NCBI GenBank assembly: GCA_043228905.1
Contig: JBHGNT010000021.1
Coordinates: 6,386,001-6,450,000, forward strand
Direction: 5' to 3'
DNA: 64,000 nucleotides
Source: Azolla caroliniana
Lineage: Eukaryota; Polypodiophyta
Below, one piece after another: positions 1-12,785 of this stretch. The translations under genes were made by a program, and so were the position numbers. The notes under the pieces were generated by a model. That model did not search any database and was not told the origin of the DNA. It worked only from the letters and a program-made list of their open reading frames with translations. The first letter of the stretch is position 1, and each line of letters begins with the position of its first letter.

Positions 1-2556
1 GCTGATGGTTGGTTCTAGGAGACCCGCCTTCCAACTACAACGCTCAGTGAGGCAAGGTTGTCCCCTAGCCCCATATCTCTATCTCTTTGTAACCGAGGCT
101 TTCTCCGCCTACTTACAAGCACCAACCAGCGGGCTGCGGGGATTGCCCATCCCCAATGCGACTGAAGATTTGCTGTTATCTGAATATGCCAACGATACGG
201 TTCTTTTCTTGCAAGGTGATGAGGAGAATTTGCAGCGGGCTAAACATCTTGTTGAGGACTTTTGTCAAGCGGCTGGTACCAAGATCAATTGGAATAAAAC
301 CCAAGGCCTATGGTTCAACGAACAAGAGAAACCAAGATGGCAACCCCATGCCGATTTTATGTGGGTCCCTAATGGGACAACGTTCAAGTACCTTGGATTT
401 ACGATGGGGAGGTCAATCCCCAAGGGAGCGCAATTGGCCCACATACAAGCCAAAATAAATAGGAAGTTGACCCAATGGAGTAGATCTAAACTATCCTTCA
501 TTGGTAGGATCCTTGTTTTGAACCAAGTGCTGCTCGCTACCATGTGGCACTTAGTCTCCTGCTGGATTATGGACCCTACAGGTCTGCACGCGATTAAGGC
601 TGCCATCAGGGGGTTTATATGGTCAGGTAAGGACAACCCAAGGGTTGCTGCCAGAGTGTCATGGTGTTGGTTAACGCGGCTGCGGGCCAAAGGGGGGCTT
701 GGCCTCATAGACCCCTTAATGCAGAGTCGTTCATTGCTGGCTAAAATGGTGGTTCGCTGCCTCCTGCCAGGTAAGGGGTGCTGGAAGGTACTACTTCACA
801 ACAGGCTGCAAGCAGGGACTCCCAAGTATGGTAGGCCTTGGCCCGACTCCTTGAATTAGTGTTGCATGAGCAGAGTCCCACCCAAGCTAGCTTGCCATCC
901 GGAGGACAGGGTCGCGAACTCCATCTTGTGGTCATGGTGCCATCTACGACAGCATTTGGTCAAACACACCCCGGAGACATTGACCGAATGGACTAGACAA
1001 CCACTATTCTAGAATCCTCACGTGCGAACAAGTGACGACACGATGCTAGGGAAACTTAAGGGCCTAGCATGGGGAAAGTTGGCACAAACAAGCCTCCTAT
1101 CTATAGACAATTGGAGACGCATGGTTGTTTCAGGAAGAGCCCAAGAGGACCTTTTCCCTCCCCTCAAGGGAGCTACGAAAATGTGGAGACTGATAGCTGA
1201 GGTAGTTGACAGGGTTCCGATGGGGGAGGCAAGAGAACATGCATGGTTCGGTCTCTTTGACAAGGTTGGAATGGTCGAGTCGCTAAAGGGTGTGAGCAGA
1301 TCGGGGAGAGATATAGTTTTTGGGGATAGTCAGAGCAGGGGCTCTTGGCACCCAATCCGAGTGGTGGCACAGGTTGACAACATCTGGAAGACAGACTCGG
1401 ATGTTGCTAAGGTGGAACCCCATTGGAGGTTAAGGGTATATGGTTGTCGCCCCCTTGTCGATCTGGATTGGGACCCAGGGGATTTCAGATGGAAACATGA
1501 CGATAGACTCCATCACTTCTTCGATTACACCACTAAATTGGGTCGGACTTTGCAGCTGCAGCTAGGCAACCCCCTTCGCAATGGCTGGCGAACATTGGGC
1601 ATCCCCGATGAGACGCTCATTACCTTTTGGAAAGGTCTCTGGCGTCTCCACATGCCTGAAAAGATCAAGCTCTTTTGGTGGCAGATCGGTCATAATGTGT
1701 GCCCGTTGGCGAATGGCTAGATAAACGTGGCGGCCCGTTAGGCTGCCCACTGTGCTCTCGACCTATTGAGACTCTAAGACGTTGTCTGTGGGATTGCCCT
1801 CAAGCTCAAAAGATCTGGGATAGAGTGACTCGCCTCCTTGCGGCATGTGAAGTTGAAGGAACAACCTCGTGGAGCGCTGCGGCATGGATTGATCACTCGG
1901 TCGAAGGGTGGACAGACACCGTCAATGTGGATAGTTGGTGTTATGCATGCACGAAAGGCAAAATCGTCAAGATCTGCTTCGAAAGAGGCTTGCAGCCCGC
2001 ATCCCCTAGGTTTCCAGAAATCTGGATGCTGATCGCAGGTTTCACCTTGTGGTATATATGGAAAGCGCGTTGCCTCAAGGTTTTCCAAGGTATGGTACGG
2101 CCCCCGGAGGAAGTGATCATGGACATATGGTTCGCGATTATCAACTGCCTACGAGGGCAACTGGAAGAGATTTGCAGCCACTCCAACGACATGGTCTCTG
2201 CCCGTTTGCGCTTTTGGCAGAAATGGCGGAACACACCTATGGTGATGCAAGGCGGGAGTGGCCCGAGGTGGAATTACCAGCCCCCACGCTGGTTGTTTCC
2301 TACTCACCTGCCACCCTCTCTTCGTTGTAGGCCCCAAGAGCCGACTCGTACTAGGCAACATTGAAGGGCATCGCCTTAGATATAGCTAGCTTCTTACATT
2401 AAGTTAGGCTGCAAGGCATTGTAAGTAGGCTCATCTTCTTTTACTTGATCGGAGGAAGACTCCCCGATGTGTGTATAAGTCTCCTTGTAGACTCTCTATG
2501 TAATAATCCTTCCTAACTAATGGGAAAGTAACTTCATTTTGGAAAAAAAAAAAAAA
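1..2556 (+). mobile_element. L1-type LINE, 3' part, degraded
   Basis: A non-LTR retrotransposon whose 5' part lies outside the window. Frame 5-859 shows reverse transcriptase motif B (SVRQGCPLAPYLYLF) and, where YADD is expected, YAND, so a catalytic Asp is lost. It continues through the RT thumb (KYLGFTMG, WSRSKLSFIGRILVLNQVLL) and GGLGLIDP. The same frame resumes at 1,022-1,720, and after a frameshift near 1,690 the 1,699-2,364 frame gives the zinc-binding zf-RVT region (CPLCSRPIETLRRCLWDCPQ). A stop at 857-859 and the frameshift make it inactive. The element ends in a poly-A run at about 2,543-2,556, as expected for target-primed insertion. L1-like membership is clear from the domain order; the exact clade is not determined. 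Confidence 0.9.
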
Positions 2557-4880
2557 ACTATCACTAAGATAATTACTTTATATGTTAAATAAATATATTC
2601 TTAAATATCTAATCAATATAATTATTGTATGTCAACAAAAGCATGAGCGCTAGGTGACGACATGCACTTAGCCCAAAATAAATGTGAGACCCTATATAAA
2701 GTTCTTCTCCCATCTTATTATGTAAAGGGAGGAGAAAGAAGGGAAGAGAGAAAAACAAAACAATATATGTGTCGAGGAGAATAAAAGAGCAACGTGGCTT
2801 AAAAATTCTCGAAAAGAGGGTTGAAATCTGAGGTGTGGACAATCACATCCTCTTTATTTAAGTCATTCAATATATATAAAAATATTAATTTACGGATTGT
2901 TTTGGTCTATTGGTGGAATTTGGAAATGATTTAATCTATCTCAAAGTTCGCGGGTTCGAAACCTAACTTGGTAAAAACAATCATCTCAAACCATCTTTTG
3001 GTTCCTCCACCGCCACCACCGATAAAGGCTCAGTGCTTGTCCGCACACATGCGACGTGCATTTCATGACACCGGAGAGTTTCATTCCTTCAAGTTATGCT
3101 TCAAGATATGTTCGAAGGAAAACAACCGTGGACAAAGTTGGAACTTGGTACCTTATTTCATTGAGAAGGCATGGATCAAATTTGGAACATAAAGACAATG
3201 GTCACATGATGGAATGTAGTGAACAATTATCAATAAGTGGCTGGTCATGGGTTGGTGATAGCCAACCATTTCTTGGTTTGTTGGCTTGGATTACATACAC
3301 TTGCATCCTCCATTGGAGAGAGAGATTGCAAAATCTTTGTAGAGGGAGATCTTGTGGAAACAAAGACATTAGGTTGGGAGGGTAACCACTTGTTCAAAAT
3401 TCAATTTTATCTGATGGCAAGGGATGGGTTGATTTCAACGCAAGATGTTATGGTGGCTTAACAAAAGAAGGATAAGGACATTTTGAATAGGTAGAACTAG
3501 ATTTGGGATTTCTAAAAGTTATAGACTTATTTGGTTAAAGATTCGAGGCTTGTTTATGTTGTAAAGGGCAATGAGTTTTTTCTTGAATTTTCACCTAAAG
3601 TTGGTTGGTCTATGTACACACCCTTCTTGGTGAACATTTGATTATGACAATTACATTATCATGCATGTCTAACAAATCATCATATCTCCCCCAAATTACC
3701 TTATATGTTGAGCACATGATAAGTGTGTGATATTTATCCTCCACTATGTTTTCATTGCATATTGCATATCTTTATATTTGGATGATGATGGCATGATTCT
3801 ACCTCCACAACTAACTTGTCTAACAAATTTCCAAGAAGTGTTAAGGTTCTATAAAAGCTAAGGCTCATGGGGGTAGTGAGATGTGATTGGATACATTCAG
3901 ACATTTTTATCATGTACTAGGACAACATTGGGGGTTAATATTCTACACGTAATATTCTAGTTTTGACATTTTCAAATCTTGCGATGTCATCCTTAGTGCC
4001 TCTAATAATCTGTCCTTGATGATCACATGATTCATAGCATCACCTCGGATCTCCAATCAATCTATTACTTCCCCATGTCTTAACTTAACATAATAGGAAG
4101 GGAAGGAGGCATAATTGTAATTTCACAAGAAATAAAAATTTACATATCAATGCGAGGGATGGATATTATGTCAATACCAGCTACTCACAAGTTATTAGCC
4201 CAAACGTTTTATTTCTCAATAAATAATTCAAATAAAGAAGACATTTTTCTTGTCACATATGTTTTATACACATACCAATGTCGCATCACATTTCATAATG
4301 TCCATGCATTCATCACAGCATGTGCTTGAGGCGTTTCAACGAAAAGGTTAATAAACTTTTTTTTCCACCATAAACATTTGCATAGTCAAGCATGAGTTGA
4401 CTACTTTTAGCATCAATTGTACCCCAACCATCACAACATCAATGTCTTAGTGTAGCTCAACTATCAAGGTCTACCACCACAAGGTTTGGTAGGATGACCA
4501 ATTTATGATAAGATATATGCATACATGTCCATCATACAATTACACATCATCATTTTGTTTTTTCATCACCCTTCATAGCACAATCCAACGCCATTGCAAA
4601 TATGTCGCGATGGGTAATTAATTGCCATTGAAGACCGAGAAATTAGGGTAAACGAATGGATCATTTCATTTTTATAACCAACACATCACGACCAATCACC
4701 TTTTCCACAATAAACCAAACCAAACTCCATTGTAAAAACATGATGAGAATAAGAAAAAGCATAAATGATGTGGTCACACACAAAGGTGAGATTTTGCCAT
4801 TACATGGTTATTATACAAATAACATTGTCAAGGTTTGCCATTAGATAAAAGCAACATGTTGCACTGGTCATTGAACTTGC
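2557..4880. other. AT-rich intergenic DNA, no gene seen
   Basis: The only structured signal I see is the tRNA-like A/B-box pair near 2,900. Short open frames at 2,968-3,461 show no recognisable domain. The sequence looks like aged non-coding or decayed TE DNA upstream (in plus-strand order) of KAI2. Confidence 0.5.
2895..2985 (+). repeat. Candidate tRNA-derived SINE head
   Basis: An A-box-like segment (TGGTCTATTGGTGG, 2,902-2,915) is followed 37 bases later by a perfect B box (GGTTCGAAACC, 2,953-2,963). This is the internal RNA polymerase III promoter layout of tRNA-derived SINEs. The segment does not fold as an intact tRNA by eye, so a SINE relic is likelier than a tRNA gene. Confidence 0.4.
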
Positions 4881-5147
4881 ACAATATTCATGAAAGAGTT
4901 ACGACTCGGAGAGAAATCACCAGAAAATTTGCCGATAAAACAAACTCAACATGAGTTTTTTCCATAGAAAGAATTGACGGATTCTCAAAAGAAATCCACA
5001 AAAATTTGGTTGAAGAGAACAAATGGATTCGATTCAGCCTTGAAAAATGTGTCACAATGAAAAGAATGCTTGAGAAACCGTTAAAGAGGGGTTTGGTCGA
5101 GAAAGAAAAACTTGTCAGGATCTCTGGTTGGATTTCGTCATGTTGTG

Positions 5148-6498
5148 TCATAACTGAATTGACAAGTGTCGACGCAAGGCTGAGACGATAACCGCGGGAG
5201 AACTGAGTTGAGGCAAATGACCTTCGGTCTGTAGAATCTCAACAATGCTCTTAGACCCAAGGTGTTGGTGAAGATAGTCTGAAACCACGAGCGGGACAGC
5301 GAGATCCTTGTGACTTTGCAAAATGTGGCACGGAACCGTCACGTAAGGCAAGATGCCTCTAAAATCACTCTCGAAGATGACTTTCGCTACCGTGTACGCA
5401 ATGTCCGGCCTCACGTTGAAGAGAGTTCTACTGAACTCTTGGACCGCGAACGAGTCCATGTCGTCGCCCACTGCTAAGGGGGCAAACCCCGAGACCCATG
5501 CCTTGAAGTTGGATTGCATTGCGTCGAAAAGTTGATCGAGGTCTTCTTGCTCAAAGCCTCCGAAGTAATCCACATCGTTCAAGTACCTACAAAATAGAAA
5601 GAATTTCCGAGGTTCTTTTTTGGGCTGATTTGGACCAAAAAAATAAACCAAAGCTTTTGAATGGTCGATCGAACCTCTCAACAAAAGACCTCATATGAAG
5701 CAAAAAAACAAACAAACTCTTAAGAGATAAAAGATCATCTATGTTACAAAACCAACATTCTACAACCTAATTAAAAGACCATATCTATGTTGCAAAACCA
5801 ACATTCTACAACCTAATTAAAAGACCCTATCTATGTTGCAAAACCAACATTCTAATACCAAACTAAAAGACCATATCCATGTCATAAAACCAATATTCTA
5901 CTACCTAACTAAAAGACCATCTCTATGTTGCAAAACCAAACATTCTAATACCAACCTAAAAGACCATATCTATGTCATAAAACCAACATTCTAATACCTA
6001 ACTAAAAGACCATATCCATGTAATAAAACCAATATTCTACTACCTAACTAAAAATATTATATCTATGTCATAGAACCAAAAATCCTCCAGCTAGCTACAT
6101 ACAAGAGAAGAATTTGGACTCTTCACTAACCTTGGGGAAGCAGAGACTAAGATAACTTTGGTGAATAAATCGGGTCGTTCAATTGAAGCCAAGCAACCGA
6201 CCATACCCATGACAGAGTGACCAATATAAGAGCATGAAGTGACTCGGAGCTCATCGAGGATGGCAATGAGGTCACATGCATAGCCATGGAGGGTAGAATA
6301 TCTCTGGAAACTAAAGTAATCCGGGTTGGTCGAGCCTGCCCCGAGGTTGTCGAAGAGTACGAGCCTATAGTCGTGGACAAGGTGAGGGATGACATGTTTC
6401 CATAGTGATTGGTCGGTCCCGAACCCGTGACCTAGAACCACCACTTCATGACCCGACCCGATCACTCGCACATTGTGAAGCTCAAAGATCGATGCCAT
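5148..6498 (-). CDS. KAI2: KAI2-type alpha/beta hydrolase (karrikin/KL receptor family)
   Basis: Two exons: 6,498-6,131 and 5,586-5,148, joined AG|G at an Arg codon, giving 268 aa (Arabidopsis KAI2 has 270). The ATG at 6,498 gives [20 protein letters not shown], which matches the family N-terminus. Visible motifs are the oxyanion region [12 protein letters not shown], the nucleophile elbow GHSVMGM (Ser), KDLAVP (Asp) and [10 protein letters not shown] (His), so the triad is intact. FNVRPDIA and [13 protein letters not shown] match the lid and core of KAI2 more closely than D14. The single intron (5,587-6,130) sits just after SASPR, where KAI2 genes carry theirs. Known KAI2 proteins are soluble receptors that bind and hydrolyse butenolides and signal through MAX2 and SMAX1-type repressors. 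No stop or frameshift is seen, so the gene looks functional. The elbow residues Met-Gly after Ser-Val differ from the usual Ser-Ala or Ser-Gly. Confidence 0.95.
5725..6075. repeat. Minisatellite in the KAI2 intron
   Basis: About seven imperfect copies of a roughly 47-bp unit with the core 'AAAACCAACATTCTA' followed by 'CTAAAAGACCATATC'. It fills most of the 544-bp intron. Unit differences are small, suggesting recent tandem growth. Confidence 0.85.
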
Positions 6499-6524
6499 TG
6501 CGTGTATTTGTGTGTGTGTTTGTG

Positions 6525-6890
6525 TGCTTAATTTTAGGAAAAACCCAAAATTTCCTTTTGTTTTTCTATAGTTTCCGAATGCTCTGTTCTTCTTCTTCAG
6601 ATGATGATAGTGATGGTGATGATACTGCATACATACATTACATTAGGCCAAAATGCTCTGTTTTTCTTCTTCAGATGATGATGATGATGGTGATGGTGAT
6701 GATAATGTGTGTATGTGTGCTTAATTTTAGGAAAAACCAAAAATTTCCTTTTGTTTTTCTTTAGTTTCCAAATGCTCTGTTCTTCTTCTGATGATGATGA
6801 TGATGATGATACTGCATACATACATTACATTGGGCCAAATGTTCTGTTCTTCTTCTTCTGATGATGATGATGGTAATGATAATGCATACA
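6525..6890. repeat. Tandem ~120-bp repeats with (GAT)n cores upstream of KAI2
   Basis: Three to four imperfect copies of a unit containing 'TTAGGAAAAACC', 'TTTCCTTTTGTTTTTCT' and 'ATGCTCTGTTCTTCTTC', followed by a GATGATG microsatellite. They start within 40 bases of the KAI2 start codon on its 5' side, so they occupy its 5' UTR or promoter region. Confidence 0.8.
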
Positions 6891-6931
6891 TACACATATA
6901 TTATATTGGGGTATGTTTAGGTTGACTGGAA

Positions 6932-6941
<10 letters not shown>

Positions 6942-6964
<23 letters not shown>
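6942..6964. repeat. (CT)n microsatellite
   Basis: An uninterrupted CT dinucleotide run, about 11 units, some 450 bp upstream of the KAI2 start. Confidence 0.9.
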
Positions 6965-6969
<5 letters not shown>

Positions 6970-8340
6970 ATGAATCTTTTCTTTTCTAAAGGCATGTATT
7001 TGTAATAGATGCCCATACTCTATGCCCATAACCTCTTGACTCTCCATGTATGTCTCCTCTTTATTCACTAAATGCCCATAACCTCTATCTCTCTTTCTTC
7101 AGATCAACCCACCCACTAACAATCCAACCGACCGAAGGCAGACTAACCACCACATGGGGCTAGGTAAAAAAGACAAAAATCAACCTCGTAGGTGTAAAGC
7201 TAGTTGATACAAGAGACAAACTCCTCTCGACTAATGAAATAGGCATTGGATAACTTCGTTGTTTGGGAGATATTGTTATTATCACCTCAGTCATAGATGT
7301 GGTCATCTCGACATTGTTCATTGAACAACTGGCGAATTTTCGTTTCATTTCATTTTCTCCAGCTTGGGTCAAGATAATATCTATCATATAAATTGCATGG
7401 AATCCATCACATCTCACTTTTTGATCTCTGAAGTAGCCCACAAACAAATCTAAAATTACCTATAGAAACACTTGTGAGGGGGAGAGAGAGCCAACTAGGT
7501 AGTATATACAACTCCCAAAGAAAGCCACACAATTAGATTTTCTTTTGTCGCCATTTTCTTGATTCCATGTCATTGGTTTCACACCGTGCCAACCAAAAGA
7601 GACCACTTTTTTCTTATTAGAAGGTGATCCTTCGAGCAATTGCCTTCAAAACTTTTTCTTGGTAGAAAGGTGTGTTATATCACTATCACATTCTATGCTC
7701 CCGTGATTCTCTCTCTCTCTCTATCTATCTTTATCTTAACACTTTCTCATATCCATATAACCTTTTTATAGTCCTTCTCTTATCTCTAAATACCCTTCTC
7801 CTCCTCCCTTAACATCTCTCTATATAAAAAGGGTTGAGAGTATTCTGGCACGAGCACAAAAAATAAACATGTGCCTCCATAGTCACATGATGTTAGTGAC
7901 AAGCATGGCCAATGGCCTTTGCATTTTGTTGGGGTTTGAGAGGCTTCTAGGCTACATCATTAATGACATGACATCACTTCTTTTATGTCGTATTATATAT
8001 ATGTATATTAGTTGTATATAATAAAATGTTGCGTGAAACTCTCTAGTACACATTGCTATTTTAATTATAACATACAAAATTGTCCAATCTTTGAATTCGC
8101 AAATAATTGGGGCTCTCTGCATGATCTTGGTTCACTCATAAATATGTAATGGAATGAAAGATAAAGGAGATTGAAGATTAATATACACCATATACGTGAG
8201 GTGGTAAATCATAGATACATGGGGGGGGTGGGGGGGGTGGCCGCTTATTGCAATTATGCCAGGTGCAAGGTTCAATCAAGTGGGGTAATGTATGTTGGCT
8301 ACCATGGCAGGCCCCAATTGTCAACTATGAGCATTAGGAA
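6965..8340. other. Intergenic DNA, no gene seen
   Basis: CT-rich simple sequence and AT-rich DNA with no credible coding frame. A guanine run lies at about 8,221-8,238. Just after it, 8,232-8,290 contains 'AGGTGCAAGGTTCAATC', which resembles the B-box part of the SINE-like unit seen again at 62,527-62,600. Confidence 0.5.
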
Positions 8341-8795
8341 GAGGGGATGACTTTGGTTATAAAAGCACAAGAGATTTTTTGCTCCACCATCGGCAATATC
8401 CACTCAACTCCTATTAGTGCCAAATCTCAAGTTGTGTTAAACTTGGTCAACCCAATAACTCTTTGGATTCTATGGAAACAACATTGTAGACAGGTCTTCT
8501 CCAACGAAAGCGCGCAACCAATAATGTTAATGCAAGAGATATGGAGTGAAGCTTTAGCCACTCTAAAGAGTCAATATGATGGCCTCAAGGGCGACTCCGA
8601 TAGAGTTGAAAGACGACGACTAGCCTTTATCCAACAATGGTCGTCCTCTCCCTTTCTTGAGGCAGTGGGCATCCAGATAAGATGGACCTATCGTGTCCAT
8701 ATAGGGATTTGTATATAATAATCTCATCTGTAAAATCTTTATAACTAATGGAAGGAGTTTTTTTTGGAAAATAAATAAATAAATAAATAAAATCA
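8341..8795 (+). mobile_element. LINE 3' end fragment
   Basis: The frame 8,347-8,718 (ITLWILWKQHCRQVFSN, then AFIQQWSSSPFLEA) aligns with the C-terminal tail of the LINE at 1-2,556 (FTLWYIWKARCLKVFQG). It is followed by an A-rich tail of (AAAT) units to about 8,795. It is a 5'-truncated, decayed insertion. Confidence 0.75.
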
Positions 8796-10100
8796 TAGAT
8801 ACACAAGTCATAATGTGCTAAAGCACTACGTGGAAGCATTACGATTGCACATAAAATAAGACAAATTTTATGTCCATGCAATTCATTGTGTCTAGATTGA
8901 TAACATTCTCTTATTAAAATTACAAAGCTCACAAATATTTAAAGACAATAGTGTCATGGTAAAACTTTTGGTTGGCGCTATTTACATTTCACTATGTTAA
9001 TTATAAAAAAACTCTGCATATTCAAGTTTAAGATCAAGCATGCTAACACCCGCGACAATTTTGAGAAATTTCCATAACACAAAGAATCCACTGCCATAAT
9101 GAAATGGAACATGGATTGTTGGCATTTGATGAAGGAAAAATAATTTGACACAATATTGGTTATAATTATGGTTTTACGAACATTTACAAGCTACTAATGG
9201 GCTCGGTTCAATTCAATTTGTTTACATTGAAATTGAACGAAACCATTTATACAAAAATCAAACCAAACCATTTTGAACAGTCAAGCCATTTAAACCAAAT
9301 GATTTAAGAAAAGGTAAAACCAATCATTTTAACCAAGCTTGTTAGGGAAAAGTTAAAACCAAATCGAACTATTTAGTAAAAATTTAAACCTAACCATTTA
9401 AGTCAAAATAATTAAAAAACTAAATAAACAAAAATACATTAAATTAAATAAACATTTGAGTTAAATTAATTAAATCAATAAAAAAATCATTAATTAAAAT
9501 TAATCAAGCCTATAAAAAATATTAATTAAACCATTAAATTTATAAATCATTAAAGAAATAAAAAAGTTTACCAAAAATCAATAAACCTTTAAATCAAACA
9601 ACTTAAACATATAAACCGATAAACTCGAGTTTTAGAACCTAACTAAACCATTTATTAATAATCCGAACCGAACTGAACCATTTAATTATTCTGGAACCAA
9701 TAAACCATTAAACCACAACTTAATGGTTTGGTTTGAGCCAAAACCGAGGCCATAGATATTAAAAGCTCAATGAGCCTTTATATAGTGCATGATGGACCTC
9801 ATAAGGATGATGCCTTTAATACAAAGATTATATCTTTTGATTATATAAGCATAATGGCTTTCTTGCATACATATTCTACTCCTATATATGTCCTACAAAT
9901 TGACCACAAGCTTGTGACGATATTTGTAATGAGTTTTCACTAAATTGTTTTGATCAACTATAGGAAAGTTGTACAACTACAAGATCAACCAATGGTATAT
10001 GAACACGATGATGTTACAAATGCTCTTGATATGAGACATGGTGTTATGCAAAAAACAACTATACCCATGAATCCACAAATAGAGACTAGTAAACTTTAAT
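8796..10100. other. AT-rich DNA with a degenerate AAACCATTT-type tract
   Basis: From about 9,190 to 9,740 the sequence is a degenerate repeat of words like 'AAACCATTTAA' and 'AAACCAAAC'. A related tract on the opposite strand lies at about 26,965-27,075. No coding frame is visible. Confidence 0.5.
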
Positions 10101-10104
10101 TGGT

Positions 10105-10490
10105 AACTAGTATCACAATTTGGTATATTTGGAAGGCTAGATATTTGAAGGTATTCCAAAATATTACAAAAAAACCTGCCTAGATCATTTAGGGGATTTG
10201 GACAGAGATTAGCATAATCTCAGAGGTTCTTTGGATAAAACAAAAGGTAATACGCAACAAGTAGAATTACGATGATTGGAGTTTCATGCCATATGGGAAG
10301 AAGGCATATTTCATATGCAGAAATCGAACAAGGTTGAGTGGTTCTACTCTACATCAAAGTATTTATTTAAGCCGCCAATTAGAAGTTAGCATGGAGGTAA
10401 TTACTTATATGTACATACTTCATGTACAATATTAGGGTGTTTCTTAATACATTATAGTATCTTTCTTGGCAAATAAAATAAAATAAAGAA
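10105..10490 (+). mobile_element. LINE 3' end fragment, older
   Basis: Reading from about 10,111 gives ITIWYIWKARYLKVFQN followed by stops and GIWTEISIISEVLW. This is the same LINE C-terminal motif as at 2,040-2,090. It ends in an AAATAAAATAAA-like tail near 10,480. Confidence 0.65.
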
Positions 10491-10499
10491 AAGGGTACC

Positions 10500-11059
10500 A
10501 CCCCATCAAAATTCACACCACATGTTAAGCTATTTAAATGTATAGGGACATCTTCTGATGGAATCGTTAATGGTATAAAATTAAAGATATTCATAAAAAT
10601 AACATTTCATTTGTTGATGCTATAATACATATGGGAAATGCACAATTTTTCTCCAAACCATGTAAATGGAGAAACAAACATGGTAAACTTTATCAAAATC
10701 GTTTCTTTTCAATAGTAAAACAATGAAATTGATTATTTGCTCCACTTTGTCTTTAAAGGAGGAAGATCTTTATGTGCTTGTTGGTGTGAATACATTGAAT
10801 TGTGGTCAATGGAGAGCTTGAGAAGTTAGTGTAGTAAATGGTTAGTCATTAGGGTTAGTTGTCATAGACATTGGAAAATAAGACGAGAGAATATATGGAT
10901 GACTCAAGGATTGGATGCAGGGGTAAGGACAGTGGATTCAGGCAAGAGCTAATGAAGACATGAAGCAAAAAGATGGAGAAAGTGGACAAATATTAACCTC
11001 TAATACATGTGTTCCTATATTCGTGTACTACAAGACAATATTAACGAAGATATGATCAA
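10500..11059. other. Intergenic DNA, no gene seen
   Basis: No domain, repeat or RNA signal that I can support. Parts may be upstream remains of the copia relic that follows. Confidence 0.4.
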
Positions 11060-11520
11060 AGATCACACCAAAGTCTTTTGAACAAAAGAGCCAATGGCAA
11101 GTGAGGATGCATATCCTAAGGCACTTGAAGGGTATTATTAAGTTTGACATCAATTTTGGCTTACAGACAAAATTGGCATGATATTGTCATTTAAATTACA
11201 CTTGAGACATGAAAGGGATGAAATCTCTACCTCTAAATTTTGTTTTTCGTGCGATAATACGAAGAAATCAAGTGTCATTAATAGTTATCCTTAACAAAAG
11301 TAGAATGTTAGGCGGTGTGCTATGTGGAACATGAAGTAGTTTGGTTGAGAAAACTTCTTCGAGGAGAAATAATGATGCTAATTAAAGGGGGAGCCAAATA
11401 TGGATAGCATGCATCAAGCAAAGGTGCATGATTATCACAAATTTGAATAATGTCTTTGATGGGTGAACCATGCACATTGAGATAGAATACCTAAATGATG
11501 TTGTATTAATTGGCAATAAA
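11060..11520 (+). mobile_element. Ty1/copia RNase H relic
   Basis: In shifting frames one can read QWQVRMHILRHLKGI (normally the WxAVKRILRYLKGT motif), then LSLTKVECxAVCYVEHEVVW (normally LSSTEAEYRA...EVVWLRKLL), and near 11,445 a segment like NxVFHGRTKHIEIxYHF. These are the ordered C-terminal landmarks of a copia polyprotein, heavily damaged by stops and indels. Confidence 0.6.
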
Positions 11521-12300
11521 ATAGTGTGGTAATTCAATTAAGTAAACAACGTAGAAGCTTTCTTTATGAAAGATGAAGCAAGAGTTTGAATGAATGATGT
11601 GGAAATAGAGCTTGAAGGAATGGGCACCACATTATTCGTTCAAACTCTTGATTCATCTTTTATAAAGGTATCCTAAAAGAACGTGTGGGAGTTTCCTCGT
11701 TAGAATTTTGGGTGAATTGCTCGTACATTATTATGTTGAATAGAATCCTAGATGTTGTGGTCTAGTGCTTGCAAAAGATAACAGTCCAATTCATGAATTG
11801 AAAAAACCTTGTTCCTTAATATCTATGAACACAAAAGAAAAACATTATTACCCTTATCCATGTTTTTGTTGAGTGTCTAAACATAAAATGTATGCATGTC
11901 ACCGTAATAATTATGCATAGTGTACATATTGTTGAATTGCCTCCTAATTTTGAGTAAGAATAACAAAACACCGTAATATTTATGCATAGTGTACATATTG
12001 TTGAATTGCCTCCTAATTTTGAGTAAGAATAAATAATAATAAATATGCATTCCTCAAATATATAAACACAATACAATTGTATTTTTTGTTCCAGGTTACT
12101 AACTACACCTCCCATATGAAGATTTTGTTCCCTTGACTGTCACCACAGTGAGAATTCAATATAATTTTCAACACATCCAAACTCAAAACTTCTTGTTTTG
12201 TAAATAGCCAAGGAGTACTCAATACGAGGTAGTCATTTGTCTTAGGAAATACACTATATCACCCTACCAAGCTACCATAACAACTGTTGCCACTTTCCAC
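11521..12300. other. Intergenic DNA with a 70-bp duplication
   Basis: A near-perfect tandem duplication of about 70 bp lies at 11,901-12,040; each copy starts 'ACCGTAATA' and contains 'GAATTGCCTCCTAATTTTG'. Nothing else supported. Confidence 0.6.
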
Positions 12301-12758
12301 TTTTGGACTTAGTTCGGTTGGTCATAGGCGAAATGTGAGCTATCACGGCCATCCACACACTACTATTCAACGCGAGGTTTTCTGAAACAAGAGAAGCAAC
12401 CCATATTCTTCTGGTTTGTGGGAGAAGCTTTATTACTACCAGTACTAGAATTGATCCATAATTTCCTAGGCGAGCTTATCATCGGGCTCTTCACAATGGT
12501 ATCATGATGTTTGCCCAGTAGTAATTGTTGCGAGGCATGGTTATCTGGACTCACGCAGCTTGATCTGTGGCACAACACAACGAAAACTCGGTAAGCAATA
12601 AAGTCTAGATACCAGGGTAGCAAGTAGGTATTATTGTGGGGAATATTTGGAAGTTTCGAGACCTGTCCAACATGTGGGTGGGGGGGTCATGTATGGAGAG
12701 GTTATTGAAGCTTTTGAATCCCTAGTTATTGAAAGTTTAAAAACGTAATGCTCGTAAG

Positions 12759-12785
12759 TAAACCCTAAACCCTAAACTCTAAACC
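12759..12785. repeat. Short telomere-like (CCCTAAA)n tract
   Basis: Three to four units of the plant telomere heptamer, one altered (CTCTAAA). This length is common as a telo-box or chance interstitial repeat and does not indicate a chromosome end. Confidence 0.7.

Noticed and set aside
2895-2985. A functional tRNA gene
   Set aside because: A and B boxes are present, but I could not fold acceptor and anticodon arms; SINE relic preferred.
3000-3465. Three overlapping plus-strand frames as a small gene
   Set aside because: No domain, no consistent codon pattern and no supporting splice or promoter signal.
8221-8238. G-run as a G-quadruplex regulator
   Set aside because: A simple homopolymer-like run interrupted by T in non-coding DNA with no gene nearby.
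12363-12623. Minus-strand 86-aa frame ending MGCFSCFRKPRVE, reminiscent of an acylated kinase N-terminus
   Set aside because: The MGCFSCF motif sits at the end of the frame and is followed by a stop; no kinase sequence follows and no splice donor fits convincingly.
12759-12785. Telomeric repeat as a sign of a chromosome end or fusion point
   Set aside because: Only three to four heptamers with a variant; short telo-boxes are common in plant DNA.
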